Source: Rhodosorus marinus (Eukaryota; Rhodophyta; Stylonematophyceae; Stylonematales; Stylonemataceae). From it: a DNA stretch of 64,000 nt. The stretch is from contig JAMWBK010000008.1 in assembly GCA_029953675.1 (NCBI GenBank), positions 1,335,001 through 1,399,000 on the forward strand, read 5' to 3'. The translations under genes were made by a program, and so were the position numbers. Under the pieces are notes generated by a model. That model was not told the DNA's origin and did no database searches. It was given only the letters and a program-made list of their open reading frames with translations. The first letter of the stretch is position 1. Each line of letters begins with the position of its first letter. Positions 44,829 through 56,332 of the stretch are shown here, one piece after another.

Positions 44829-47685
44829 TCATTTGGCATCGTGGAAAACGAGGCTCATACTAGCAAGAGCCGTTTCAACCAGTTCACTCCTCGACCTTCC
44901 CGATGAGCCTTCGGAAATTAGACTCCTCGCACCTGCAAATGGTGAGTCAGCCTGGCCTAGGGCTGATTGGTTGGAAGATTGTCGCGTTGTCCCCTCCAGT
45001 AAGCGTCTCAAGCCCTCCTCGACAAAATCGATTTCTAGCCGGCACTGCAGATTGGACATGGTCACAACCAGCTTTTTAGTTACTCGAAAGCACTGCCGTG
45101 GAGCAAAATCATCCCATTCGACATTCGACAGGTGCAGATACCGACTGATCCGCACCTGTCGAATGTTCCCCTGAAGCTATTTTCGTAGAGCATTGTAGGA
45201 ATGTTCCCCTCAAAATAGCCGAAGCAACTACCTAGCGAAGCGGGGTTGTACATACCTGCTTTTTTTCCATGTTTCCCAGAGGCTGGCTGGTGCTCTTCAC
45301 CGCTTCACTGAACAACGAAGCAATGCTTACCACGATCGCTTGACATAAGTCCCGTGCGGAAACGGACATTTTCGTCGCTTGGACTTGAGCAAAGCAAACG
45401 GACAAGTTGAGCAACAGCCCCTTCGCATACGGTCGAGGGAGCACTCCGATAGACATCAGTTCCTCGACTCCCACAAGGCCTCCGAAAATGAGGTCCTTGC
45501 ACTTTTTCTCAAAGCAAGCAAGAAATCTGGAACGGATCTTTGCTTCTAATGCCTCGATTTCGACACGATTACTCTGACCGCCTACGGAACAGTCGAGGTC
45601 GGGAAAACTGGACTTTAACTCTTGCTCAATGCACGGTAAGGCCACAGTGCGCAGCTTGTAAACCCCATCAACCAGTGCAAGGTGGCCTCTGTGTGGTGGG
45701 CAGAAGAAACGTTCAGAGAAACAGCTGTCTAGGGAAGGGGAGATCACACTAGTTACCCATGACGGACACTCGCGCATTCCCTCCGTGACTCACCCAGTTG
45801 AACTGTCCTCCTGAGCAGCTTTCAAAACAGCGGTGGCGGCGAGCACTGGAGCTTTCAGGGACGACTCCACGAAATGATGCTCCGCGGTCGCAGTCCTTCC
45901 GTCGCTCAATCCGATCACCTCGGCAACTGCATCCTTGACAAGCAGCACGAGCTGCTCGGAAAGCATTTCAGGTTCCGCTCTGTACATAGTGCCGAGCTCC
46001 TCGGCCAACCTTAGCGTGCTACTTGAAACTTTGACTATCAAAGCGACCACAACTGGACTCGCATAAGGTTGGACAAAGAGGAAATTCTCCGTGAGAAGTC
46101 CTGACAATCAGATTTCATCAAATGTATACTGTACACAGTAGGGGCTTACTCTCATCAGCGAGAGCCAACAAAGGAGTCAGCAAAACCCCCGCACCAAGCT
46201 GTCGGGCGAGCTGGACAGATTCCCTAATCTCCACGGCGACCTCCCGCGAAACCAGATTAGCTCCTTGAAGCCTTGACGGAAAGACGGCAATAATAACCGC
46301 CTCAAAAAACTCCTGAAACACCTCCCTAATCGTAACCAAACCACGGGTACTCTCCCTGAAAGCCCCTCGATTGTACGCGATGGACGCTACATCCCAGCAA
46401 GAACCAAGCCCATCTCTAAACGATCCAGCGAGCAATCCAACAACGACGACTGCGTTCTCGACAACAGTGTCATACCCGTTCAAATTGTATCCGAGATAAT
46501 CCTCCTTTCTCTCAAACATCAACCTGTCCTGGGCGACTAGTCGTACATCAACTGGCCGAAATAGGAATCTGTCTTCTGTCGCGCCACGAGAAGAATTTAT
46601 CGCTAATATTCCTGACGCCCAAAAAGTTGCTTCTCATCAGCATCTATCATCAGCGGTGCTCTTGAATACCCAAAGTTGGAAGCTTGAAAACTCACCCCGA
46701 ATCCTTCTCAGTCGAGACACAAGCGTTGAACATCGAGCATCGATCAAGCGGCTCAGAAAGTCCTGATCAGTGAACAACAACTCCAGGGGAACAACTATAC
46801 TCTCCAACTCCTCAGTGGAAACCGAAGGATCGCACAAGATCTTGTTCTGTCGTTCCAGGTACTCGTTCATTGCCCTGTTCACCTGTAAAACGGGTAGTCC
46901 ACAAGAAGGGATCATGACATTCGATTAAAATTCAGGACGACAGATCCAGTTGTCTTCACTCGGCGCTGTTTCCCAACCTCTTTGGCTATTTTGGAAGTAA
47001 GCTCAGCTTCATCCTGAGCACGGATCCATCTGACCGCTTTCTGGTAGTCGTCTACTATATCCTGTACATCTTTCGGATCGAAACCCTGACGCAATCTTCT
47101 CGGGAGATCGAAGAGGTAGGAATGTGACTGTACAAGATCCTCGACCTTGCTCAAGTTCTCGATTCTCTTGCGCCGGTTCGGCAACTCTGGGAAACGTTCC
47201 CGTAGCTTCGTCACCTTGGACTCGAGGCTGACTTGGGCGTCTTTGATACTGCCGCTTTTCGTCGCGCCTTCATGTCCGACGAGCTTGAAGTAGTGAACTA
47301 GCCAATGCAAATTCTCTCGTACACTGTTGTGTATTTCCTGTGACTCTCTTTCGATTAGCCTCAGTAGGATCGCCTGGCCCCTCCTCAGCTCCAACGCCGT
47401 GGTCAAGTAGTGGAAGCAGGACAGGTACCCCTCCGAATCGAATTCTCGACGACTTGGATCGACTGAACGTCTCTCCGAATCAGTGATTTGATGGTCTTCC
47501 CCTCTTCTACGCTTCTCAATAGTCCAGGCGGAGGTCAACCTCGTCAGATTCTCAAAGTTGATCTTCCCAAGCCCCAGTACGTCATCTCTCCTGGCGTCAC
47601 TCTGAACTCCGCCAATCGACAATTGCCTGTACAGAATCTCTTGCACGATCTCATTCCTCTCGCAATCCTCAGATTCCTCATTCAT
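44829..47685 (-). CDS. SEC5: Exocyst complex subunit Sec5 (EXOC2)
   Basis: Exons 47685-46960, 46882-46696, 46602-46150, 46100-45794, 45748-45256 and 45155-44829 encode 830 residues. The segment LFDLPRRLRQGFDPKDVQDIVDDYQKA in exon 1 matches the conserved Sec5 element in which an unstable N-terminal part gives way to the helical rod. The remainder is long alpha-helical sequence typical of exocyst rods. The exocyst tethers secretory vesicles to the plasma membrane. No IPT/TIG Ral-binding domain is visible at the N-terminus, as expected outside animals. The last 3' splice site (45156) lies inside a perfect 15-bp inverted repeat. Identity rests on one motif plus architecture. Confidence 0.65.
45121..45166. 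repeat. Perfect 15-bp inverted repeat across the last Sec5 3' splice site
   Basis: ACATTCGACAGGTGC (45121-45135) and GCACCTGTCGAATGT (45152-45166) are exact reverse complements separated by 16 nt. In the Sec5 transcript the AG acceptor and the first bases of the last exon fall in one arm. Confidence 0.85.
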
Positions 47686-47870
47686 CGAGCTACTCGATAG
47701 CCCAACTTTGCCCCAAAACTCTATAGCCGATCAATCTCACTGAGGAGATCCATTCCGGGACACAGCAAAAGCCTCTACGCCCAGATGATACGAACATATC
47801 CAGGCTGAACGAGAAAATACAAGGAGAAAGCTTATCATTTACAAAACGTCTTTCTGCGCCTTCCTCAAGA

Positions 47871-48149
47871 ATGTCAAGTCTTCCAACCTTCTCCACTGCT
47901 TACACCCCGAACGTCAAGGCTCGGGGGGGAGCACGCCTTTCGACTACTCACTCAGAAGTGAGTCTGCCCCTCAACCGACGATTAAAGCAACCCATTAAAA
48001 ATTCGTCAACTACGAGCAACGCATCCGGTCAATCCCTTTCAACCTATCGATGGCAGCGGCCAACGCCCACACCAACCCGCAAACCCCCAACCAGATGCTT
48101 TTCTTCGTGCTTTCGCCTACTTGAGAGGAAGTACCAGAAGAGATAAAAA
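47871..48149 (+). CDS. Possible small basic protein
   Basis: MSSLPTFSTAYTPNVKARGG opens at 47871 and reaches a good donor GTGAGT at about 47957. Joining at phase 0 to an acceptor at about 48054 gives an Arg/Pro/Thr-rich C-terminus ending KYQKR. The Ser/Thr-rich start would suit an organelle import signal. Low certainty; divergent from Sec5. Confidence 0.25.
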
Positions 48150-48610
48150 GGTTACAGAGACGCAGAAAACTTGTCGGAACGCGTTCTCTAGTGCTACTGT
48201 TTGATACCATGGGGGTTTTTGGTTGGAACAAAGAGGTGACCCACTAAGAGTTAACCTGACTCCTGCCTTACTGAACAACTTCAGTTAAAGGGAGCTTATG
48301 GTGCGCCTGGTGTTGTTCGATAGTACCGGAATGGAATCTGCCGGGATGGTCTTGCACTAACCTCCTGGTCAGAGGCTTATCTCGTTCAGTCTGTTGCGAG
48401 CTATGAAGTTCTGTCGTGTTGGGGCCATATAGATAGCTATATAGTGGATCGATTAAAGCAACCCGAGATTAGCATAGCCAGTCGCTTTCATCTTGAGGAG
48501 GGTGATTGGTGTTGCCATCGATCCAGGGTGTGGGTGGTTGAGGTGGGCTTGAAGAGGACAACCCGCAGACTGCAAGCAGACCAGTTTGGAATAGGCTCAG
48601 AGTTTGGGAA

Positions 48611-49855
48611 ATGACAATGAAGGACTTTGATATACTTTTGCTCGGCGTTACTGGATGTGTGGGAAAGTTGGCTGCGGCGGAGTTGATTTCGAATTTTGGT
48701 GAGGAGATTCGGCTGTGCTTTGGGGGAAGAAATGTTGGAAAGACGGAGGCAGTTCGAGCGGCCCTTGCGGCTGAATACCCATCTGCACTGAAAGTGCCCA
48801 TCGTTCAGGTGGATACTGCCAACCCCGAGGTCCTTGGCGCAGTTGTGAGAAGGAGTAAGGTGGTTCTGAATCTGGTCGGTCCTTATCCAGTTTTGGGAGA
48901 GGCGGTGGTGAAAGCTTGTGCTGAGAGTGGAGTGGACTATAGCGATGTTTCTGGAGAGGGTCTGTGGCAGCACGAGATGATCGGTCGCTATCACGACACG
49001 GCGATGGAGACCGCTGCGAGGTTGGTGTTCGGTCTTGGGATTGCTTCAGCTGCATCCGACCTCAGCGCGTTTTTCATGGCGCAGTATATGCATGAAAAGC
49101 ACGACGTCAAGCTCTCCCAGGTGCACATGGTGTGGACCAAGTTTGAATCCGCGGGTGCGAGTGGCGGGACTGTGTCCACATTGATGGCTGAGGGCGAGAG
49201 GTCCAGTAGCGAGCGACAACTCCTACATGATCCGTACCTACTCCATCCAGCAGGTTCACGTGCACATCTCCCTGGACAGAATCACCAGACCACCCCACTT
49301 TTTGACGTGGACAGTGACCGCTATACGATACCATGGATTTCCTCGGATGTGAATACCCAGAACGTCCTCCGTTCCTACGCCCTCTTGGAATACAGCTACG
49401 GCAGAGCGTTCACGTACTATGAGAGCTTCGCTGGAAGCATGGGAAACGGTTTCTTCAACGGTCTAATCCCGGCGATGATCATGCACTTTCTAATGGGCTT
49501 ACTGTTCCTGTTTCTGAGATTGAGACTGACCCGACCGCTGATGAGGATCTTACTACCTAAGCCAGGTGAGGAACCATCCCGTGAAGCCCTAAACAACGGC
49601 TGCGTAGAAGGGCTTATCACCGCGCATGGAGAAAACGGCTGTTATCAAATCAGTTGCCGGTTGACCATCCCGTTCGAACCTGGCTACAAGTTCACGTCGA
49701 TATCGGTCTCCGAAGCTTCCGTTCTACTTGCCAAGGCAGACGAAATTGATCTCATCAAGGCTAAGAAAGGCTGCTTGACAGCCGCATCGTGCTTCGAGGA
49801 ATTGCTTGTTGCAAGGCTCTCCTCCCGGGGAATCAAATGGGAAATCTTGGACTAG
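48611..49855 (+). CDS. Saccharopine dehydrogenase-like oxidoreductase (SCCPDH type)
   Basis: A single intronless frame of 414 residues. It starts with a Rossmann motif (LLGVTGCVGKLAAAEL), then GGRN, the VLNLVGPY segment and CAESGVDYSDVSGE, all typical of the SCCPDH/trans-acting enoyl reductase family rather than of true lysine-pathway enzymes. A hydrophobic segment at about 285-310 (LIPAMIMHFLMGLLFLFLRL) may bind a lipid droplet or membrane. The start ATG has a second ATG two codons later. The absence of introns is unusual for this window and could mean retroposition or transfer. Confidence 0.85.
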   Translation: MTMKDFDILLLGVTGCVGKLAAAELISNFGEEIRLCFGGRNVGKTEAVRAALAAEYPSALKVPIVQVDTANPEVLGAVVRRSKVVLNLVGPYPVLGEAVVKACAESGVDYSDVSGEGLWQHEMIGRYHDTAMETAARLVFGLGIASAASDLSAFFMAQYMHEKHDVKLSQVHMVWTKFESAGASGGTVSTLMAEGERSSSERQLLHDPYLLHPAGSRAHLPGQNHQTTPLFDVDSDRYTIPWISSDVNTQNVLRSYALLEYSYGRAFTYYESFAGSMGNGFFNGLIPAMIMHFLMGLLFLFLRLRLTRPLMRILLPKPGEEPSREALNNGCVEGLITAHGENGCYQISCRLTIPFEPGYKFTSISVSEASVLLAKADEIDLIKAKKGCLTAASCFEELLVARLSSRGIKWEILD

Positions 49856-50057
49856 GCATCCCCTTTGTATGACTCCAGGCCTGGTCCGAAGTGGCACGTT
49901 GCCTAGTAGTGGGCAGGGTCCCCACCTTCCTGAAGGTGACAGGGCAAACTGTACAAGAAAAAAGGGACGTCTATCTTCACTTCGCGGTCCTGTACAAAAG
50001 TCATTGTGACACTTGGAAACCAATGCGTTACAAGCGATCCAAGATCGGCCTCTGGTT

Positions 50058-51671
50058 CTATGGTTTGTTGTTGGCTTGAGGGTTCATTTTGCTGGCAGCC
50101 GAGGGACTATGTGTTGACGAGCTCACGCTGGAGCTATACTTTCCGCCTGGCCGGAACTTTTGCACTTCGGCCCAGAGCAGATGTCGTAGATCCTCCTTAT
50201 CCAGTTCCTTCTCAGCAGGCGGTTCCAAATGGATGAGCTCTGCAAGAGATCCCTCGAAATCCCTCTCCGACTTGGCGTCCCTGAAATCATCAAACCAAGG
50301 ATGTTGCAACGCAGCCTTGGCGCTGAACCTCTTCCTCGGGTCGAAGACTAGCATATGTTCAAGAAGGTCCGCCACCTTGATAGGACAAGAGACATTAGGT
50401 CACAACACGGGGACCAGACCTGGTCAGGTGTCTTTTTCTAGAGCGAAAGCTGTCGAGGTCACCCTGGGAGTTTTACCTCGGCCTGAAACCTCGCAGAAGA
50501 CGAGCTGTGTTTTACAAGCTCACGGAAGGAGACCCTCTTGCTCTCCGGCAAAGAGGCGAGGAACTCATGCGCGTTCCTGGATGTGACATGTGCGGTCTCT
50601 GTGGTAGTTGGTTTCCCTAATGTCTTACATATGAGGGAAATCTATCAAGGAAAGGACCAGAACGTTGTGATGAGCTAGAAGAAAAAGCACTTGCCGTTCA
50701 ACTTGGCAATGAGGCAACACCCGCGCACCTGGTCTTTCACATCTTTGCCTTTGAACAACACTTTTCCTGAAAGCATCTCCATTAGTATGCATCCGACAGA
50801 CCATACGTCGATCGCGCTGGTGTACTTCCTGGAGAGGATTAGCTCCGGTGCTCGATACCACCGGGTCACAACGTAATCCGTCTTGGCGTCGTCATTGAGC
50901 GGGTCAACGTAGCGGGAAAGCCCAAAATCTGCAATTTTGATGTCGCAGGATCTATTTACAAGTATGTTCGCAGGCTTGACGTCACGGTGGTATATGTGGG
51001 CTGAATGCAGGTACTGCAGTGCTCTGAGCATTTGGTATGTTATGTACTTGGTCTGCTCGTTCAGTAGACCTTTCTCCTTGTCAATGATTCTACGCAAGTC
51101 CGTATCCATTAGCTCGGTTATCATATAGACATCTTTGTACTCGTGATACGCTGCCTCAGTATCGAGATCCATAACGTGAATTAACTGGGAACCGCAAAAT
51201 TGCGTGCCTGGTCAGCTTCAGGTACGCCTAGGGTTTTGAACGAGAAAGCAGGAGTCCTAGAATTGCTTACGTTAATGTGCGTTAGACGCTGTGTGACGCG
51301 AACTTCGCGGAGGATTCTTCTGGCATCGGAGAGGTTACTGAACACGTCGGGGATGTACTTGATTGCCACTGGGCCCTCTCGTATGGAGTCCATCGCAGAA
51401 CTGCGAAACAGATGGAACATTTAAGCATTCTTCACGTTCCAACGGCTGAACGATCAACTTACCATACAACGCCATAAGCGCCAGTTCCCAACGACTTTAC
51501 AAACGTATACCTCTTGTCCACGCTAAACTTCGTTCCGTGGACTTTGAATGAATGCCTTCTGTCCCCCTCAACCTCGTCAACAGACCCCTCACCCTCCTCC
51601 CCATTGACCTCCTCGCCAGACCTACACTTTAGCAGTGATCCCACCCCCCTGATGGACAACCGTTTGCCCAT
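50058..51671 (-). CDS. MAP kinase with TDY activation motif
   Basis: Exons 51671-51463, 51400-51271, 51184-50729, 50641-50477 and 50375-50058 encode 425 residues. The glycine loop is GTGAYG, the ATP lysine is in VAIKYI, the catalytic loop is HRDVKPAN (about 179-186), DFG is present, and the activation loop reads KTDYVVTRWYRAPE with TDY at about 215-217. A MAPK insert (SLICKTLGKP...) and the C-terminal helix (DLLEHMLVFDPRKRFSAKAAL) follow. The kinase is catalytically complete. TDY is typical of plant group D and some protist MAP kinases; ERK types have TEY. About 60 non-kinase residues precede the core. The upstream activator is unknown. Confidence 0.92.
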
Positions 51672-52088
51672 ACCAAGTCCGTCCCGCTCGGAAAAGGTCC
51701 AGTTAGTAGGCCTAAAACGCCTTCACAAGACCTTTCCGAACGAAGAACGACGTACTCAAAACGCGAAAGACAAGTCTAGTATGCCAGAAGACCATTGATC
51801 ATCAGCCCAGAAAAAGAACCTCCGAGCTCGAAAAACCACACGAGAAAAAAGGACCGTGGGTTAGTTTAAAACTCGCTCAAAGAGACGACAATGCTCTCTT
51901 CAGCTCTTCCAAAAGCAGCAACTTGTAATTCCGACTATGGTGCGTCTTGCCGGAATGCAGCAAAAGCCCGTTGTTCTGCATGATATCGACCTCCCCCAAC
52001 ACGGTTGAGATTCGTTGATGCCACAATTCGCAATAGGTGTTGAACATGAGGGACGACCGCTACCTCTGAGGACAAAAACGTCATCTGA

Positions 52089-52596
52089 CTAGGGCTCACT
52101 GGCTGCTATATTTCCAAAGAGTGCTTCAGGAAGCTTACGAGTACCGGTAGAGCTGCATGAGTTTCTGTTAAGAAAGAATGGGGCGCCGGTTTGAGTGTTG
52201 AAACCCGTCTCGACTGCTTGTCGGTCTAGAAGAATCAGGCGATCCCAAGAGTCGTGGTTTTGATGAAAAGGACAGATGCATGCTTGAAACTTGAGAGATC
52301 GCGCCTGGATCATCCAAAGAGCAGTTGGAGAATCATGTCAATCCCCTACGGGGGCTTCCGTCCAGAACTATCCGTCAGAATCTCAAACTCTCCTCAACGG
52401 ACGACCAAACCGTCTATACCGACCTCCAGTTCGGCGAGGCGAAGTAGCGAGCCTCGAAAATTCTGAAACGGATAAGCAAAGTGTCAGTAGACATGACGAA
52501 GCGGATCAGACTTCTTAACAACCGCTCAACCGCCAACCTCAGATTCTCTAAACCCCAATCACAAGCACAAGAACCCAAGACCTCCCTAGTACACAT
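52089..52596 (-). CDS. Possible small unknown protein
   Basis: An upstream exon (LRLAVERLLRSLIRF, ending at about 52499) can join at phase 0 to NFRGSLLRLAELE (about 52463), and a frame with CPFHQNHDSWDRLILLDRQA runs to a stop at 52089. These pieces look coding but joins and start are not settled, and no family was recognised. Confidence 0.25.
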
Positions 52597-53104
52597 ATCA
52601 CTGTACTATACTGTACTATCACCCCACCCCTAAACCCAATCATGTATCTTATTAAGAAATTTAGAAAACTAGAAACCAATTAAAAATACCATAAATTTCC
52701 ATAAGCGACCTATCCAGAGTTTGATTGGGTAATATATTGTTAATTGATTGAGCCTATCATAAATTAAAAAGGGACGGGTAAAATTCTTATGGATCTCATC
52801 TCCCCTTTCTGCTTTAATCGATAATTAAAAAATAGCCGCTACCCAACATCCAATCGTTGTCAAATTAAGATTGGTTTTTATATAGTTTTATAAAGTGTTT
52901 GATATGAAACGACGTTTTTTCCGGAGTGATGTTTTTTTTTGGTTTTTTGGTTTTTTCCTTTCTTTTCTGGAGATGACATTTGACGCTTTTCGTGGAGTTT
53001 GGGGATTGTGAGTAAGTGGGGCGGGTGGTGACGAAGAGGGGCAGAGTTGGTTGAGTATCTCTGCGGTAGAAAGAGGTTAGTGTTTATGAGATGGGTTGAG
53101 GGGG

Positions 53105-53121
53105 GAGAGAGAGAGAGAGAG
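53105..53121. repeat. (GA)n microsatellite
   Basis: About 8.5 GA units upstream of the RING gene. Confidence 0.9.
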
Positions 53122-53284
53122 CATGATAGGGTGGTAGTAGAGAACATATCGATGATAGAAGTTGGATTTGTAATTTGATTGTTGTTTTTGTTTTTGGGGT
53201 TGGTGGAAGTGTGGGGTTGGGAGGTTGGGGGGGGAGAAGGGTTTTTGGGGCGTGTGAGGACGTTGTGTTTCGTATGGGGATGGA

Positions 53285-53287
<3 letters not shown>

Positions 53288-53315
<28 letters not shown>
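53288..53315. repeat. (GT)n microsatellite
   Basis: Fourteen GT units, about 80 bp before the RING gene start. Confidence 0.9.
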
Positions 53316-53393
53316 TGAGGTGTGCTGAGAGGAGTGGAAAAGGTTGAAGTTCTTTTTTGAAGTATTTTCGTGATTTGACTTTTGGTGGGAGAG

Positions 53394-54122
53394 ATGGCTA
53401 ACTTGCCGTTTCCTGTGCAGATGAGCTTCTTCATCGGTGGCGCGGTAATTTGGAGCTTGCTTTACATCTTGTTTTCGCCCCTGGTTGATTTGAATTATAT
53501 CTGAAGATTCTTTTTTTCCTTTGCTTCGCGATGGTTGCTTTCTTGATGTACCAACAGATTTGCGTGTTCATGTGGCAAATGGGTGTCAGAAAGGTAAGAA
53601 AAGGTGGTAGAGATCGAGAGGAACGAATAATCAGCAACCTGGACAGGCTTGCTCCATACTTGCCCATTGAGAACGCGAAAATGGAAAAGGTTGACGGAAA
53701 CTGTTGTGTGTGTCTGGGGGAGTTGCCCGGTGGTATCATGAGAAAAGTCGTTTGCGGGCACGTATTCCACGCGTAAGTTACAAGATTGGAGAAAAATCAA
53801 TCAGCAACTTGGCAACATCTCAGCCCTCGGAAAACGTGAAGCCCTTCCAGAGGGAACCCGGTGAACTCATCCGTGCTCTTCTCTACTTTTGCGTAGAAGC
53901 TGTATTGAGAGATGGATTCTCCATTCCGTGGAAAGGTATCTTGACGTGAAGTCCTTCGTGCGCTCTCCACATGGCTTCCTCGTACCTGGATCCCCATGGC
54001 CGTCATGCCCTCTCTGCATGAAGCTTTTGCTAGTAATCGACGAGACGGATATTCGAGATGCGATCAGCGAGGCCCTTTACTACCACAACCACAACCCGAG
54101 CGGGCTCCAGATGTTTGGGTAA
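53394..54122 (+). CDS. Membrane-anchored RING-type E3 ubiquitin ligase candidate
   Basis: Exons 53394-53483, 53558-53772 and 53897-54122 encode 176 residues. An N-terminal hydrophobic segment (MSFFIGGAVIWSLLYILF) is likely a membrane anchor. The RING begins CCVCLGELP, continues CGHVFHASCIERWI and closes with CPLC after a longer than usual spacer. This is a RING-H2-like pattern with all eight ligands present. Such proteins transfer ubiquitin from E2 enzymes. The first donor is uncertain: GTAATT near 53444 is an alternative that would shorten the anchor. Confidence 0.65.
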
Positions 54123-54824
54123 CACCATGCTAGTGTTTCCTACATGTAATTACGGCCCTGTTTGTGCAGTAGGAGGGCGAAGCCATGGCAAGCACTGGCG
54201 ACGTGAGGCACTCATCGCGTTGTCCCTAAGTACTTCGATTGTTGAAGTCGATTCCAGGTGCGAGGAGCTCGTGCCCATCCGCGCGCCGGGGGGAGGGTAG
54301 GGGGCTCTTTCTACAAGCCTTGAGGCTGGTGATTTTAGTCCGGCGTCGCGGAGCCATACCTAAAAGATGCATCTCCTTCGGGGTCCCCCACGACAGTTCG
54401 ACTAGTCCGCATCGGTGCTGGAGGCACAACATTGTATCATTGACGTTGATAATCGTGCTCGATCGGCGTGGGGATAGATCTCAAGACAGTGGACGATCTC
54501 CATTTATTTTGGCCTGAAACGATGCACATCGTGTTTGTAGAGTCCAAGTCAGTTCATTACTGTTGTACAGCACAATATACAAATACCGAACTGCGAGGAG
54601 AAAGCTATTAAAATTGAAGCGCGAGTAGTTTTTCCCGATTTTCTCCGGGAGCAATCCGGCTAAGCTTGACTTAGGTTAGGTTCAACCATAGCCGGGATTA
54701 TGATCGTTCCCTCTCGGGTGGTCGGCTTTTTCACCAGTCGACAATGGTCACCATACCGGATTCTCTCTCCGACTAGAGTACAACCAGTTCGATCCTTGGA
54801 GTCCATCATCCATTCGAGAATTAA
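54123..54824. other. Gap between convergent RING and WS/DGAT genes
   Basis: No coding sequence recognised; short ORFs only. Confidence 0.5.
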
Positions 54825-56332
54825 TCAGGACAAGAGCAGCCTTTCCGAACTGCTGATATTTGCGGCGCTGCCGAGGGCTTCCAACTCCTCCATGAACAGC
54901 TCTATCAGTCGATCGGGGTTGGGTACCATGCCCTCATCTGCGCAAAAGGTGACCGTAACCTCTCCCTTGTAGCTCAGAGCGATGACTTGTAATCGAACGT
55001 TTGGAAAAGGTGCGTAAATATGCTCTACGGGGATTCCACAGAGCTTCACGGGTGCCGGGGGTCCCGGAACATTGCTGAAAATCACGCTGTGCGATGCGAA
55101 TTGGTTTGAAATAATTTGCCGCTTCATCGAGAGCGAAGTGAACACTCCCCCAATGCTCTGGATGGTCAACTGCAACAAGGCCTCCCCAGATGCTTTGATG
55201 ACTTCCATATCGTTGTGTACGTTTAGGAGCCTGGCGATAGGATCGACAATTTGACTGTGCAAGTCGACCGAGACGAAACACCATCGATTCCTTAGGGTGT
55301 CTGGTTTCTTCCGAGGCAAGACCACGGGCATCATCGCTCTCAACTTGGACGGTTGGCCATTTGTTGTCTCTTGCACATATTTTTTGAGACCCGCACCCAA
55401 CACAGCCGTGAGTACATCGTTCACTGTACAACCGACGCTACCGAAGGAGTTCTTGATAGCCTTGATATACTCCAACGAAAAAGGTGGCGTCCTTGCAAAC
55501 CTCCTCGCTCCAAGTCTTTTCAGGGGACCACCAGTTGCCTCAGAAGAGTTGGTGAATACCGTCTTTGAATCCGATACGAAGGGCAAGGTGGCCAGCTTCA
55601 CCAAAGCCTTCAGTACAGCTCCAGGTTTTAGAGATGGCTTTCTACCTTTCGCACCTGGTTTGCCGAGAACAAGAGGAGAGCCGTCTTCTAGAGCAAGTGT
55701 GCTTGAGAAGGAATCAATTAGACCCATTGCATCTCCCAGCGCGTGATGAAAGCGAAAGAGAACTGCTGAATGGCCCGCCTTTATGCCATGGAGAAAGAGG
55801 AACGCCTCGTGTCAACAACGAACTGAGATTGGTTCTGGTGCAAGGCGAGTTTTCAGCTCACCTGGTTCTGAATCAAATAATAGCTGTGTAACAGACCATC
55901 AAGCGGCAACCCTGTCCCAGCGACCTTTTCGATAATAGCGCTCATGGCGTCATCATCCCGAACAACTTCAACATGGACGACTTGCAACAGTCTATCCTTG
56001 AGATCTTTTAATTCAGTGAACCGATAATCGCGGAAGCCCACTTGCTCAACTCTGGATCTAAGCCGAGCCAGCTGAGGGTTGTCGCGGTACAGCTCCATCA
56101 ACCGAGAAACGAATTCATCCTTCGAAGGTACGCGGCTCATTACAAGCTCCACGTTGATGATGGACATAATCTCCGCCTCAGCTGGGAATGTGTTCTCATA
56201 GAGCGACCGGGAGGTAAAGCTCATCTTTCTCCGAATAGCCGTAAGATCGTCGGCCTTGTTCCGTTTCCTCAGAAAAACAAAACCCAGAATCACAGCTACA
56301 ATTGAGACGACCACTGCTAGAACAACTATCAT
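54825..56332 (-). CDS. Wax ester synthase/diacylglycerol acyltransferase (WS/DGAT, WSD1-like)
   Basis: Exons 56332-55862 and 55805-54825, phase 0, encode 483 residues. A single N-terminal transmembrane anchor (VVLAVVVSIVAVILGFVFL) precedes the acyltransferase domain. The active-site motif HHALGDA (HHxxxD, about 177-182) is intact, and the C-terminal family block FSNVPGPPAPVKLCGIPV is clear. Residues HLEPP-like beginnings are less conserved. The enzyme esterifies fatty alcohols or diacylglycerol with acyl-CoA to make wax esters or triacylglycerol, probably at the ER. The intron falls just before the catalytic segment. Confidence 0.9.

Larger units (their letters stand above)
52597..53393. other. 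Intergenic, AT-rich then G-rich
   Basis: 52640-52880 is AT-rich; 52920-53390 is G- and T-rich with two microsatellites. No gene was seen. It precedes the RING gene and should contain its promoter. Confidence 0.5.

Noticed and set aside
48648-49055. Minus ORFs of 135-168 codons at 48.5-49.1 kb
   Set aside because: Antisense to the well-supported oxidoreductase gene.
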